A stretch of DNA of 64,000 nt from contig NC_080680.1 of assembly GCF_030445035.2 (NCBI RefSeq), positions 96,415,157-96,479,156 of the forward strand, in the 5' to 3' direction. A program made the translations under genes and the position numbers. Position 1 is the first letter of the stretch, and each line of letters opens with the position of its first letter. The stretch is from Dasypus novemcinctus (Eukaryota; Chordata; Mammalia; Cingulata; Dasypodidae). This document shows positions 23,176 to 32,907 of this stretch, piece after piece. Under the pieces are notes generated by a model. The model was not told where the DNA came from. It made no database searches and saw only the letters and a program-made list of their open reading frames with translations.

Positions 23176-24290
23176 TATCTTGACGGGTTTAATCAGTTGC
23201 TTAGCTTCTTTGTCTAGTCTTGGGGATTAATTAGCTGTTGTTTTTGCATAAGTGTTATATCTTCTCTTTGTCACTTTGTTCTTCTTATTCTAATAAAAAT
23301 AATGAAAGTATTTCCTTGAAGGAAAGTATTAGGGCCAGGGAAAAGCAATTGTGTAAGAAAGGAAAATGTGTAAAGTAGTATTGGTAGTAAATGTTAACAG
23401 AGCAACAATATGAGATCTGGGAGGATGGATATTAGATTCATGTAAGTTGTGTAGAGTTATAGCAGTAAGTAAAGTACCTATAATGAAGTAGTCGACTGAA
23501 TATGTGAGGAATATAGTATGAATTAAAAAGCCAGTGTTTTCATGAGAGAGGGAAAGAGAAAAGAAAGACAATAGTATCAAGAGTGGATAAAAGACAGAAA
23601 ACAAAACGAAGGTATTAGAAATTAAAAGTTAGACAATTTGGGGTCCAAAGAAAAGGAGGTGGAATATAGGAGCGATAGTAGATGATGGAGGATATCAAGA
23701 TGTGGGGGAAAGGCGATAGTGTAGGTGGCCAAAACCAATTCACACAGAAACGAGGAAATGGGGGATGAGGAAACCCAGCAAATGTGAGGTGTTCCCTGCA
23801 GCACCTATTGTATAATTAAGATAAAATAAAATAAGAAGAAAAGGAGGGGGAAAAAAAAGAGAAGAAAAAAAGGGGAGTGGGCAAAGAAAAGGGGGGGAAA
23901 CAAGCCAGAAGAAGAAAAGAAGAAAGAGGAAAAAAAAAACCCTAAATAAATGAAAAAAGACCTTGGGGGATACAATGGGAGAAAAGACTTGGAGATAATG
24001 CAATATTAGCAACCAGGACAATAAAAAAAAAGAAAGAAAGAAAGAAAAAAGAGAAAAAGGAAAGAGAAAAGGAAAAAAAAAGAAAAAATGGGTAAAGAAA
24101 AAAAATGCAAATGTCGAGGGCTAGGACAATCAAGGACCTCAGATGGACCTCAGGGCGTGGAGGATTCAGGGATGGGAAGTCTGTGATATTGCAGACTCAA
24201 GAGGTGTTAATCTCTGGGGTGTGGGCCACCAGGGTTTAGGGGACACAGACCTGGCAACCTCTAATCTGGTTAACAGGGAGCCTGGGAGCA
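23176..24290 (-). other. L1 A 5'UTR, ORF1-proximal part
   Basis: The part next to ORF1 (23176-about 23830) aligns with C's 5'UTR. Beyond that is a purine-rich stretch (23830-24110) on the plus strand and then sequence without a counterpart in C. Confidence 0.65.
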
Positions 24291-24299
24291 CCGCAGTGC

Positions 24300-25090
24300 A
24301 ACACAGCCTTCAGGGATCCCCGCAGCTGGGTGCCAGCCCTATGTAAGGGGTGAGGGGTCACATCCACAAACTCTGACCTCTGTGTCAGAAACCCATAATT
24401 CCCCTCTCACAAGAGTCTCTTCTGTCGCTGTCTCACCAATTCGACTTCAGGACACTTCCTGCCCTGCAAGCCCCTGAAACAGCCTACTGGGGGTGCCTCT
24501 ATATTGCAACCAATTTAAGGACTCTGCAGATCGTCAGCCAGCCCTAGGGGGCGGGGCTCTAGTAGGAAACACTGATCTCCGTGTCAGAAACCCAAAATTT
24601 CACACCTTGCAAAAGACTCCTCCATCTCTGTTTCACCTAATCACCTTCCAGACACCTCCCACCCTGCAAGCCCCTGAAACAGCCTGCTGGTGACACCTCT
24701 CCATTACGACTGATTTAAGGACCACTGCAGAGCAGCAGCCAGGCCTAGGGGGTGGGGCTCTAGCCAGAAGCACTGATCTCCGTGTCAGAAACCCAAAATT
24801 CCACGCCTGGCAAAAAACTTCGTCTTTGTCTCACCAAATCGGTTTCTAAGACCTCCTGCCCTGCAAGCCCCTGAATAGCCCGCTCAGGGCTTATGAATTC
24901 ACCAACACTGCAGAGCCTCCAGGAATCACTGCTGCCATGTCGCTCACCCCAGTGGGGAGCATCCTGTGCACAGCTCCTACCTCTGTGAAAGAGAGCCTCA
25001 ATTCTACCTTTTACACGAATCTTCTCTGTCACTGACCCACCAAATCAATGTCCAGACACCTCCTGCCCTGCAAAATCCCGAAAGAGCCTA
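24300..25090 (-). repeat. About 200-bp tandem monomers in the L1 A 5'UTR
   Basis: Roughly four diverged copies recur at a period of about 200 bp. The anchor 'gtgtcagaaaccca' is at 24382, 24581 and 24782, with a weaker copy near 24982; each is followed by 'cctgcaagcccctgaa'-type sequence. The unit is unrelated to the 51-bp monomers of C. By analogy with mouse L1, these may be promoter monomers of an older subfamily. Confidence 0.78.
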
Positions 25091-25111
25091 GTCCTAAAGA
25101 ATTTCCAATGC

Positions 25112-25125
25112 TCTATTTTCCATTC
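25112..25125. repeat. Target-site duplication of L1 A, right copy
   Basis: TCTATTTTCCATTC matches 620-633 exactly and sits directly beyond the 5' end of L1 A. Confidence 0.85.
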
Positions 25126-27900
25126 TTAAATCACTGCTTTTAGATTTAGTGTTCTTTATGATTTCTAATTTTATCACCTTTGTTTTTTTTTATTACTTAT
25201 AACTGGTTGTATAAGTGACTGCTTGAGCAATTATAAAATATAAAAATATCTTCCTTCAATTGATATTAGACCAATTAATCTATAAGACCTATACAATAGA
25301 ATAATTACATCTCTCCCTTCTGACTTTATGCTACTCTCCATCATACATTATGTTTGTACTTACATTATATACCCCACAATAGCATGTAATTTTTTTGCCT
25401 GAATAGTCACTTATCTTTAAAAACATTTAAATAGGGAGGAATCATATATTTATGCATATAGATACTATTTCTGATGCTCCCTGGTTTTGAGATACTATAC
25501 TTAATCCATGTTTTTGATCATTTAAATTGTGGTGTGCCACAGTGTAGTGCCCTTTTATCTTTTGCTTCAGATTCATTGATTTGTAGACTGGTGGTATTAA
25601 CAGTGTTTATCAAATTTTGGATAATGTTCAAGCATTATTTCCTCAAACATTTTTCCACACTCAGGAAAATCTCTTGCACATATATGCAGCCTCTTGAAGT
25701 TGTCCCATAAATCACTGTATCTGTTCATTTCACTTTTCCTCAAAATTTAATATAGGACAGGGTTATTTCAATATAGACAACTTCATTGATATTTTTCTGC
25801 AACATATTATCTGCAATTAATAATACTCAGTGAATATTTTATTATACTTATTTTATTTCTTCTCAAGTAAATCTTTGCCTGTCATATTTATAACTTCCAT
25901 ATCCCTTTATTATACTCATTTGTTTCTCTAAAAGTGTGAGCATATTTTAAATAGTTTTTAATGATTTTCTGTTAATTCCATAATCTATCTTATCTGGGTC
26001 TTTTTTAATTGAGTAATTTTCTTTTGTTTATTAGTAAAAATTCCCTATTTCTTTACATCTCATGTTTTATTAGAAAACATTTGAATAATTTAGTGAGGTT
26101 TTGCATTTTGTTGCTTTCTTATAAAGTGGGATGCCTTTCATTTTGACAATAGTTATGTCAGTTTAATCAAGGTGCTTTTTAAAAAAAAATTTTTTTTATG
26201 GTGAATCTATGGTTACCCTAGGAAAATTTCAATACTCTATTAATGCATTATTCTTCTGGAATCTCTGGTGAATGCTGCAGAGTTTCAATAGCTTCTCTCT
26301 ACTCAACTATAACCATTTATCTCCTAGTTCTTTGTGTACTCTTGGAATTGTTCAGTCTGTAGCATTAGAGTTCTTTTCCTAGTCTTGTGAAGATTCTCTC
26401 TATGCTTCTTATCTTAGTTTTTAGAAACAGAGTCTAGGTATCCTTATGAAGATTTCTGGTGCCCTTCTTCTGTGTAACTCCCTCTTTTATGATAGTCAAA
26501 CCCAGACATTCCAGCCACCTCTGCCTCCTTGAATTATCTCAGTTCTTCAACTCAGTAAGACCACTGTACTGGAGTTCCCTGTCCCAGTGCTAAGGTCTGG
26601 AAAGAGCTTCCAATCAACAAAACCAGGAAGAATATAAAACCACTATTTTTTGTTTTCCTCTCCAAGAGAGCACAATCGTTCTTTGCATGTGTCCATATAC
26701 TTTTCAATTCCTCTGTTTGTATTGGAAGTGCTAGTCGATTATAGCCAGAGAAGGAAGTCCCTGATTCTCTTTCAAAACCATGTAAGACATGAAATAAAAA
26801 GTTCTTTTACATTTGCCCCCATATTTGTTATTTTCATCACTCTTCCTTCCCCCATTTATCTTCAATTTTTCATCTTTTGTCACTCCACTTTTACCTTATA
26901 AACTTCCTCCAAAATTTCTTGCTGTGCTATTTAGTGGTAATGACCTATTTTACCTTTTATTCTTCTGAAAACATCTTCATCCTGCCTTTGATTTTGAAGG
27001 ATATTTTCACTAAATATTGAATTCTACACTGGCAGGATTTTTTCTTTGACATCTTATACAATTTTGAAAAATTTTTAATCATAATTTCTTCCGATGTATT
27101 TTTCTGTCACAATCTCTTGCTCTTCTCTTTATGAGACTTCATTAGGAAATCTAGTAGACCATTGATATCAGCCTTATGTTACTGATCATTCCTTTAACAT
27201 TCTGATAAAGTTTCCCCCTTTAGGTGCTTTAATTTAAATAGTTTCTACTGAACTGTTATTAAATTCACGGTATTTACTTTTCAGTTAAGGGTATCCAGTG
27301 TCCATTTTTTATTTCATTTGTTGCATTTTCGCTTCTAAGACTACTTTTTAGCTTAGTTTTTAATAGTTTCCATTTTTATTTCATATTCCCCATCTGTTCA
27401 CTTATTGAAGGCCATTTTCATTTAAAGTAGTAAATGTATTGGAATTAGTATAAGTTCTCATTTGTTAATATTGACATTTGTGTTATTTCTGTGTCCATTT
27501 CTATTGACATTTATCTTTCCATTTTAGAGATCTCATTTATCAACTTCTTTATATGTCTAGAAAATGTTGATGGCACACTGGATATTTTCATGATGCATTG
27601 TTGAGCATCTGGATTACACTGTTTTCATTTAAGTGTGTTGAGTTTCATTACGAAACCGAGTTACCTTACTGGAGGCTAGACTTGGTCATTCAAGGCATGA
27701 CTGTAGGTTTTCTCAGGGGAGATCTACACCCAAGATGTGAACTCATAAGGATTACAACGAATGGCTATGGTGGTTATAAAGTCTCTCCACTCCAGCCATT
27801 TAAAGCTCCATATTAAGAGCATAGTTCCCCAGTAGCTGATCTCTGCAAGGGCTTACAAACTCTTGTCCTGCACTTGGGCATCTTACTGCTCAGCTAAGAT
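25126..27900 (-). repeat. Ancient L1M, ORF1/5' region
   Basis: On the minus strand, the stretch around 25560-25740 has the order of old L1 ORF1 ('caaacatttttccacactcagg', 'gttgtcccataaatcactg'), and 26930-27060 resembles the L1M/HAL1 segment with 'gatattttcactaaatattgaattcta'. It is strongly diverged and the exact left and right limits are uncertain. It is the continuation of 165-619 across L1 A. Confidence 0.5.
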
Positions 27901-29755
27901 TAAAGGGAACCTTTATGAAGCTTTTTTATTCTTTCTCTGTACAGCTGCCTCCTTTCTGATACCCTATCCCAGAAATTACAGCTGACTCAGCCATCCTGAC
28001 TATTTATCTCTGTTCTACCCATTAACACTTGCTGCTCTCTCTTCAGACTGCATTTGTGACATTGTGGAAATTTTCCCTGAGCAGAAAACAAGATTGATTG
28101 TGTAACTTACATCATTTGTTTATCTGCTCTCAGGATCTAGGCCTTGCACTCTCTGTCGTCAATGCATGAAAATAATTCATTCCTTCATTTTGTCCTGTTT
28201 CTAGTTCCTTAATGAGGGAGGGTAAGTCTGATACCACTCACTCCGTCATATAAGTGGAACTAGAAGTCCCTTTCGGAAACAGTTTCTATATGAAATTTCT
28301 ATATGAAATTTCTAAATTTGCATTTGTAACATCAAATAAATTATAATTTGAAAATAAGTTGGAATGATATTATATTCATGAAGTCATAAAATGTCATCTG
28401 TAATATAAGACTAAAATAAGATAAGAAAATATGTATATAGTTTGTTTAAAACTATGTATATATGCAGTTGAAATTTTAAAAACTTCAAAGACAGAAATGT
28501 GCCTATTTTATTTTCTGGAAGTTGATTATGTGAATTAATTTCCCCCAAGATTTTTATCAAGACCTATCCTAATACCATATCATGGGAATTCATATCTGAT
28601 TCTCCTTTGAGTTTTGCTAATATATGGTAAAGTCATTGCATGTATGTATTGACAGCTATGCAAATATAGGGTACTATGAGCTTTTCAAATATATCGTTAT
28701 ATGTGTTATACAGTGTTTTAGGCAGAAAATCAGAAACAAAATTAGTTGTTATTACCTCATGGTCAATACTCATGGTTTCATCAATGCCAGGATCTTTACT
28801 GATGTTTTAATTTACTTTACCATGAAATGAGCCACTCTTTGCTTTTAACACTTATTAATATTCTCCCAATCATACCTCCTAGATCACAACCATTGACTTC
28901 ATATACCATCTCTTCCTATCAAAAAATTCAATTCAGTATAAAATGACAACAGCATCAATTTAAGCCACTTTTCAGAACCTAAGGCTAATCTAAGTAAATT
29001 ATACTTCAGTCAGATTATTCACTTTAAAATAAAAAGTAAGATCTCTTACTCTAATTATTCTCTTTTTTTTTAACCAGAACATTCATAGATTTTATTCAAA
29101 TGTTTTACTACACAGCTGCTTAAAAACAAATTATTGAGTATCATTCCTAATTGTCCTTGTTTACTTCGTTACAATGTGAAAAGCAAGCCTACAGTTTGCA
29201 GACTAATAGTTCTCAACTATTAGAATTCTAAATCTGTAAGATCCAAATTAATGATTGCCACTATAATTAGGTAGTAATTCATCCAAAATGTAATGATCAT
29301 TTCTTTTGTGCCCACCACGGACTAGAAACAGTTCTCAGTGCTAGAGAAGTAGCAGTGGTCAAGCTAGATGGCTCCCTGCCTTCCTGCACTTTCCTGTCTT
29401 TCCCCAGGTGTCCCGATAATTTAGAATAAAGCTGAGAACAGCAAATAGATGGCAGAAATAGCATTCTTTTGAATTAGTGTAGTTATTCAGAGTAAAAGCA
29501 TCTAAAGCATTAAATTAATATGAATAGGGCTTTAGAGACAGACTTACTGATGACATCCCATGATGCTGTGATGACCTTTCTACCTCAAAGTCTTAGAAGC
29601 TGGCAGTTGGGATCATCCAACTCCCTCCTGCTCCTATATTCCTACTTCCAGCTGCTGAGGTTAATTCAGGGAAATATTAAGACCACTGAATCTACAGCTC
29701 TGTGCTCTGTGTCAAGTCACCCTCTTTCCTGGGTTAATTCTGACAGCAAAATCTT
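27901..29755. other. AT-rich DNA with no recognised gene
   Basis: No ORF above about 90 codons and no clear repeat was recognised on either strand. A short direct repeat ('tctatatgaaat', twice) occurs near 28285. This may be unique sequence or very old repeat. Confidence 0.5.
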
Positions 29756-29769
29756 ACATCAGGCTTTTC
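29756..29769. repeat. SINE target-site duplication, left
   Basis: ACATCAGGCTTTTC matches 30203-30216 with one mismatch (A/T). The two flank the antisense SINE. Confidence 0.75.
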
Positions 29770-30202
29770 TTTTTTTTTTTTAAAGATTTATTTATTTGTT
29801 TGTTTGTTTATTTCTCTCGCCTCCCCTCCGCCCACCCCACCCCAGTTGTCTGTTCTCTGTCTATTTGCTGCATCTTCTTTGTCCGCTTCTGTTGTTGTCA
29901 GCGGCATGGGAATCTGTGTTTCTTTTTGTTGTCATCTTGTTGTGTCAGCTCTCCGTGTGTGCGGCACCATTCCTGGGCAGGCTGCACTTTCTTTTGCACT
30001 GGGCGGCTCTCCTTACGAGGCGTACTCCTTGTGCATGGGGCTCCCCTACACGGGGGACACCCCTGTGTGGCACAGCACTCCTTGCGTGCATCAGCACTGT
30101 GCATGGGCCAGCTCCACACGGGTCAAGGAGGCTGGGGATTTGAACCGTGGACTTCCCATGTGGTAGATGGACACCCTAACCACTGGGCCAAGTCCGCTGC
30201 CC
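29770..30202 (-). mobile_element. DAS-type tRNA-derived SINE, antisense
   Basis: On the minus strand it starts with a tRNA-like head: the A-box region is 'acttggcccagtggttag', near 30187-30170, and the B-box region is 'ggttcaaatccccagcc', near 30145. The unrelated body holds 'cactttcttttgcactggg' (reverse), and it ends in an A-rich tail (poly-T at 29770-29785). The sibling at 55081 has the same organisation. The tRNA-Ala-derived armadillo DAS family is my identification from memory of the family. Transcription would be by RNA polymerase III. Confidence 0.87.
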
Positions 30203-30216
30203 ACATCTGGCTTTTC
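30203..30216. repeat. SINE target-site duplication, right
   Basis: ACATCTGGCTTTTC pairs with 29756-29769. Confidence 0.75.
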
Positions 30217-30300
30217 ATTAGGCTGTGTGTAACTAAGTCATGGCCTGACATCCCTGTTCCAAGAACATATCCCCCATCTTATGTCTCCATTCCTGACTTC

Positions 30301-30306
30301 CCTTCA
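30301..30306. repeat. 6-bp target-site duplication of the provirus, left
   Basis: CCTTCA immediately precedes the 5' LTR and recurs at 39180-39185 after the 3' LTR. Six base pairs is the length made by betaretroviral integrases. Confidence 0.85.
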
Positions 30307-30520
30307 TGTTGCTGCCTCCCTCCACCCCTTCCCCCAGCCTTTGTTATCTTCTTCTTCCAGCCGTTGCTATCCTTCCTGCCAGTCCCGCCCACGTTTCCAA
30401 CATATAATCTGCCTCCTTCCTTAGCCACTGCTTACCTCATAGCTGCCTGCCCAGTTCCGCCCATCCACTATCACCCCGTAGCCAACCCACCCTAGCTCAA
30501 ACCCCTCCCCTACCCTGCAC

Positions 30521-30527
30521 TATAAAA
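30521..30527 (+). promoter_or_regulatory. TATA box of the 5' LTR
   Basis: TATAAAA precedes the predicted start at about 30550. The same element is at 38979-38985 in the 3' LTR. Confidence 0.8.
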
Positions 30528-30543
30528 CCAAGTGTACTTCCTC

Positions 30544-30549
30544 AATAAA
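30544..30549 (+). terminator. LTR polyadenylation signal
   Basis: AATAAA in the 5' LTR; the functional copy in the 3' LTR is at 39002-39007. Confidence 0.75.
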
Positions 30550-30723
30550 GCAGACCTGCGCATAGACCTCGTCTCCGTGGTTCATTTCACCGAACCGCGC
30601 GTCCCCCGAGCCTTGAGCCACCCGCTGCCGCCCCGGTCCAGCCGTGGCGTAGGCCCGACCCCCGGCAGCAACCCGCCCGTGTGCCAGCGACCCACCCGCG
30701 GCATCGCAGTGGCGGCCAACAAT

Positions 30724-30741
30724 TGGTGCCCGAACAGGGAC
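30724..30741 (+). other. Primer-binding site, tRNA-Lys3-like
   Basis: TGGTGCCCGAACAGGGAC lies two bases after the LTR end. It matches the tRNA-Lys3 primer site used by several betaretroviruses and lentiviruses, with one mismatch at the fourth base. Confidence 0.85.
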
Positions 30742-30850
30742 CCCCGCTCCCTTCTGTATGCGGTGGAGCGACATCGTCGCGTTCCTGTTTGGCCGGCCAG
30801 CCGCTCGACCTCCCACACGGGACCCATCGCCGTCCTCCCGTGCCGCCGCT

Positions 30851-30859
30851 CAAGGTAGG
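30851..30859 (+). promoter_or_regulatory. Candidate major splice donor
   Basis: CAAG/GTAGGG lies between the primer site and gag, with the cut after 30854. It could pair with the acceptor at 36285-36287 to make the env mRNA. Confidence 0.55.
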
Positions 30860-30966
30860 GACTCTCCGGCGCTGTTCCCTTCCTCTTCGCCGTCCCAGCC
30901 CACCCGTGAACCTAACCCGGCCCTCAGCGACAGCGAGTCTACCCCCCTCCTAAACCCTCCATCACA

Positions 30967-32907
30967 ATGGGAGCCTCTCTCTCGTCCCGCCAAGTCCCTC
31001 AAGTACGTTTACTCGCGGCCCTTTTAGAAACTCACCACGTGAAGGTCTCTCTCCGTCAACTACAGCGGTATTGGGACCTTCTTCTGCCCTTTAACCCTTG
31101 GCTCGTCACCTGTGCTCTCTGGAGCCCAGAGACTTACGAACGTTTAATTCAGCGGGTAACGTCCGCTATGGAACACGAACGCAAGCAGTTTCCCCCTGGC
31201 CTTATCCCGGCTCTCGTCGCTATCCGTGCCTGTCTCCAAGGTGTGCCCTCCCCTGCCTCTGCTCTCGCCTGTGAGCCTAGTCACCCTCTCACCTGCGACC
31301 CTGATGGAGATGACGATACTCGCTCTCTGCCCGCCCAGCTCGAGGCCGCGCTTGAACTGAATCCCCCCACAGCCTCCGATCCAGACCCCAACCAAGATGG
31401 CGACCTTCCACCTTCTTCCTCCCCGACCGCGCCCTGCAAACAATGCCAACATGGCGCACTTCCTCCTTCTTCTTCCTCTGCACCCTCTTCCCGCCTCTAC
31501 CCGCCTCTTCCTGTCGCGTCACCATCCGGTCCCGCCCCGGATGCCTGCCGACCGCCATTTTCCGCTAAACCGGAAGCGCCTCCGGCGCCATCTTGGCCGG
31601 CGCCCGGAAGTGACGCAGTCACCCCGCCATCTTGGCCGGCGCCTGGAAGTGACACAGTCACCCCGCCATCTTGGCCTGTGCCCGGAAGTGACGTGGCCAC
31701 TCCGCCATCTTGGCCTGATTCCAGAAGTGATGTCAGGCGTGACGTCTCCGTGCCGCCATCTTGGCCAGTCGAAAATACAGTTGCCGCCGCGCCGTCCTGG
31801 CCGGCACCCGGCGGCACTGCCAATGCCTCACCTCCATGGCCTGTTTCACCCCCCGCCTGCCCCAGCAGCAGCGGTAGCACCGCAAACCCCCCTCCACCGG
31901 CATACGACACCGCCTTTCTCTCCTCTCCCACTCCGCCTCTGGCTCAGATGTTCCCCCTTAATCCCGTTCGCACTCCGCAGAACCCGCAAGCGTGGAGCCC
32001 TTTTTCCCCCAAAGACATTCAAATGCTTCGCAACGCAATAAAAGAGGATGGCCTTGCCAGTCCTCACACCCAAGACATTCTTGAGCGCATGGCCATCCCT
32101 CGTTGCATCCCCTACGACTGGATCTCCCTAGCCCGAGCAGTTCTCTCCCCCGGACAGTTCATTGACTGGCGAGCCCATCTCGGTGTCTTAATCGACAATC
32201 AAATTGCTGACAACGCGCGTCAAGGTGTGCATTACCCCGCAAACGCATTTCTTGGGTTCGGCCCTTACGGCGACCCCAGCGCCTACACGGCCACCCCGCC
32301 TGGGTTTTTCCTCCAGCTCCGTGACTGTGTCTTTCGAGCCTTCCGCTCGTGCGCCGCGGCCGCCCCAGAGCCCCTCATGAAGCTCTTCCAAAAACCTGAA
32401 GAGCCGTTTAACGAGTTCGTAGCTCGTGTGCAAGCCGCTGCAGAGAGGCGAGTTATCGGCAACACAGCCCGTGAGTCCTTCGTTAAAGATATCCTACAAG
32501 AGGGGGCTAACCCAGCTTGCAAAGCCATCATCCGCCCCCTGCGTGACAAGCCACTCCAAGACTGGGTCCTCGCCTGTTCCGGAGTGTCCGGACAAACTTC
32601 TGTGCTCGCAGCAGCTGTCGTCGCTGCAGTTCAAACAACCAACACCTGCTTCCGCTGCAGCGAATTAGGCCACTTCGCTCGTGAATGCCCCAACCTCCCG
32701 GCCCCACCGCAGCCAATGGCCCAGCCTATAGTGCCACCGCCATGCCCTGCTCCTACCGCCCGACCGCCCTCCACCCCCTGCCCGCGCTGCAGAAAAGGGT
32801 ACCATTGGGCCCACGACTGTCGTGTTCCAAGACAGCCTTTAAACGGGCGACGGGGCAGGCCTCAGCCCCTCCCCGAAGAGGCCCTCCGGAAAGCTCCAAA
32901 ACCATAA
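30967..32907 (+). CDS. gag: Gag polyprotein of the betaretroviral provirus, intact
   Basis: The 646-aa precursor forms the virion core. It starts MGAS, with Gly2 available for myristoylation. A matrix domain is followed by a long Pro-rich region (residues about 115-320) with a 13-residue repeat (PPSWPAPGSD-type, residues about 207-290) and a PPPPAY late-domain motif at 308-313 (PPAY at 310-313). The capsid follows; its major homology region is near 475-495 (QKPEEPFNEF). Nucleocapsid has two CX2CX4HX4C knuckles at residues 561-574 and 605-618. No stop or frameshift interrupts it. The end overlaps pro-pol in the -1 frame with a slippery site at 32838-32844. Confidence 0.93.
   Translation: MGASLSSRQVPQVRLLAALLETHHVKVSLRQLQRYWDLLLPFNPWLVTCALWSPETYERLIQRVTSAMEHERKQFPPGLIPALVAIRACLQGVPSPASALACEPSHPLTCDPDGDDDTRSLPAQLEAALELNPPTASDPDPNQDGDLPPSSSPTAPCKQCQHGALPPSSSSAPSSRLYPPLPVASPSGPAPDACRPPFSAKPEAPPAPSWPAPGSDAVTPPSWPAPGSDTVTPPSWPVPGSDVATPPSWPDSRSDVRRDVSVPPSWPVENTVAAAPSWPAPGGTANASPPWPVSPPACPSSSGSTANPPPPAYDTAFLSSPTPPLAQMFPLNPVRTPQNPQAWSPFSPKDIQMLRNAIKEDGLASPHTQDILERMAIPRCIPYDWISLARAVLSPGQFIDWRAHLGVLIDNQIADNARQGVHYPANAFLGFGPYGDPSAYTATPPGFFLQLRDCVFRAFRSCAAAAPEPLMKLFQKPEEPFNEFVARVQAAAERRVIGNTARESFVKDILQEGANPACKAIIRPLRDKPLQDWVLACSGVSGQTSVLAAAVVAAVQTTNTCFRCSELGHFARECPNLPAPPQPMAQPIVPPPCPAPTARPPSTPCPRCRKGYHWAHDCRVPRQPLNGRRGRPQPLPEEALRKAPKP
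31587..31765 (+). repeat. 39-bp tandem repeat in gag with YY1-like and ETS-like motifs
   Basis: GCCATCTTG (reverse of the YY1 core CAAGATGGC) recurs at 31587, 31626, 31665, 31704 and 31755. The first four are exactly 39 bp apart; the last is 51 bp on, after a 12-bp insertion. ETS-like CCGGAAGTG follows copies 1 (31604) and 3 (31682), with degenerate versions after copies 2 and 4, and is followed by TGAC. The repeat is in frame and encodes the Pro/Trp-rich linker. Confidence 0.85.

Larger units (their letters stand above)
634..25111 (-). mobile_element. L1 'A': near full-length LINE-1, minus strand, host of nested insertions
   Basis: In minus-strand order it has a 5'UTR (25111-23176), ORF1 remnant (to 22203), ORF2 remnant (22133 downward), a long 3'UTR (3450-about 660) and a poly(A) tail. 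The element is interrupted between 3811 and 18978 by L1 B, with a 16-bp duplication of A's own ORF2 sequence at the two edges. Removing 3812-18977 joins ORF2 without loss. A itself is bounded by a 14-bp TSD. The ORFs carry frameshifts and stops, so it is dead and older than B and C, yet it already had the same long 3'UTR. Confidence 0.88.
30307..30721 (+). repeat. 5' LTR of the betaretroviral provirus, 415 bp
   Basis: It begins TGTTGCTGC and ends GGCCAACA, the usual TG...CA. A TATA box (TATAAAA) lies at 30521-30527 and the AATAAA signal at 30544-30549. The poly(A) signal sits at or upstream of the expected start site, implying a very short R region as in MMTV and MPMV. The C/T-rich U3 contrasts with a CpG-rich U5 (30560-30720). 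Confidence 0.93.

Noticed and set aside
29796-30495. Overlapping plus-strand ORFs of 115-231 codons
   Set aside because: They read through an antisense SINE and into the LTR; no family similarity.
30520-31030. Several ORFs of 80-108 codons on both strands around the LTR end
   Set aside because: CpG-rich U5 and leader with few stop codons. The same bases are LTR, primer site and leader.
31144-32549. Minus-strand ORFs opposite gag
   Set aside because: Shadows of the GC-rich gag frame; no start context or motif.
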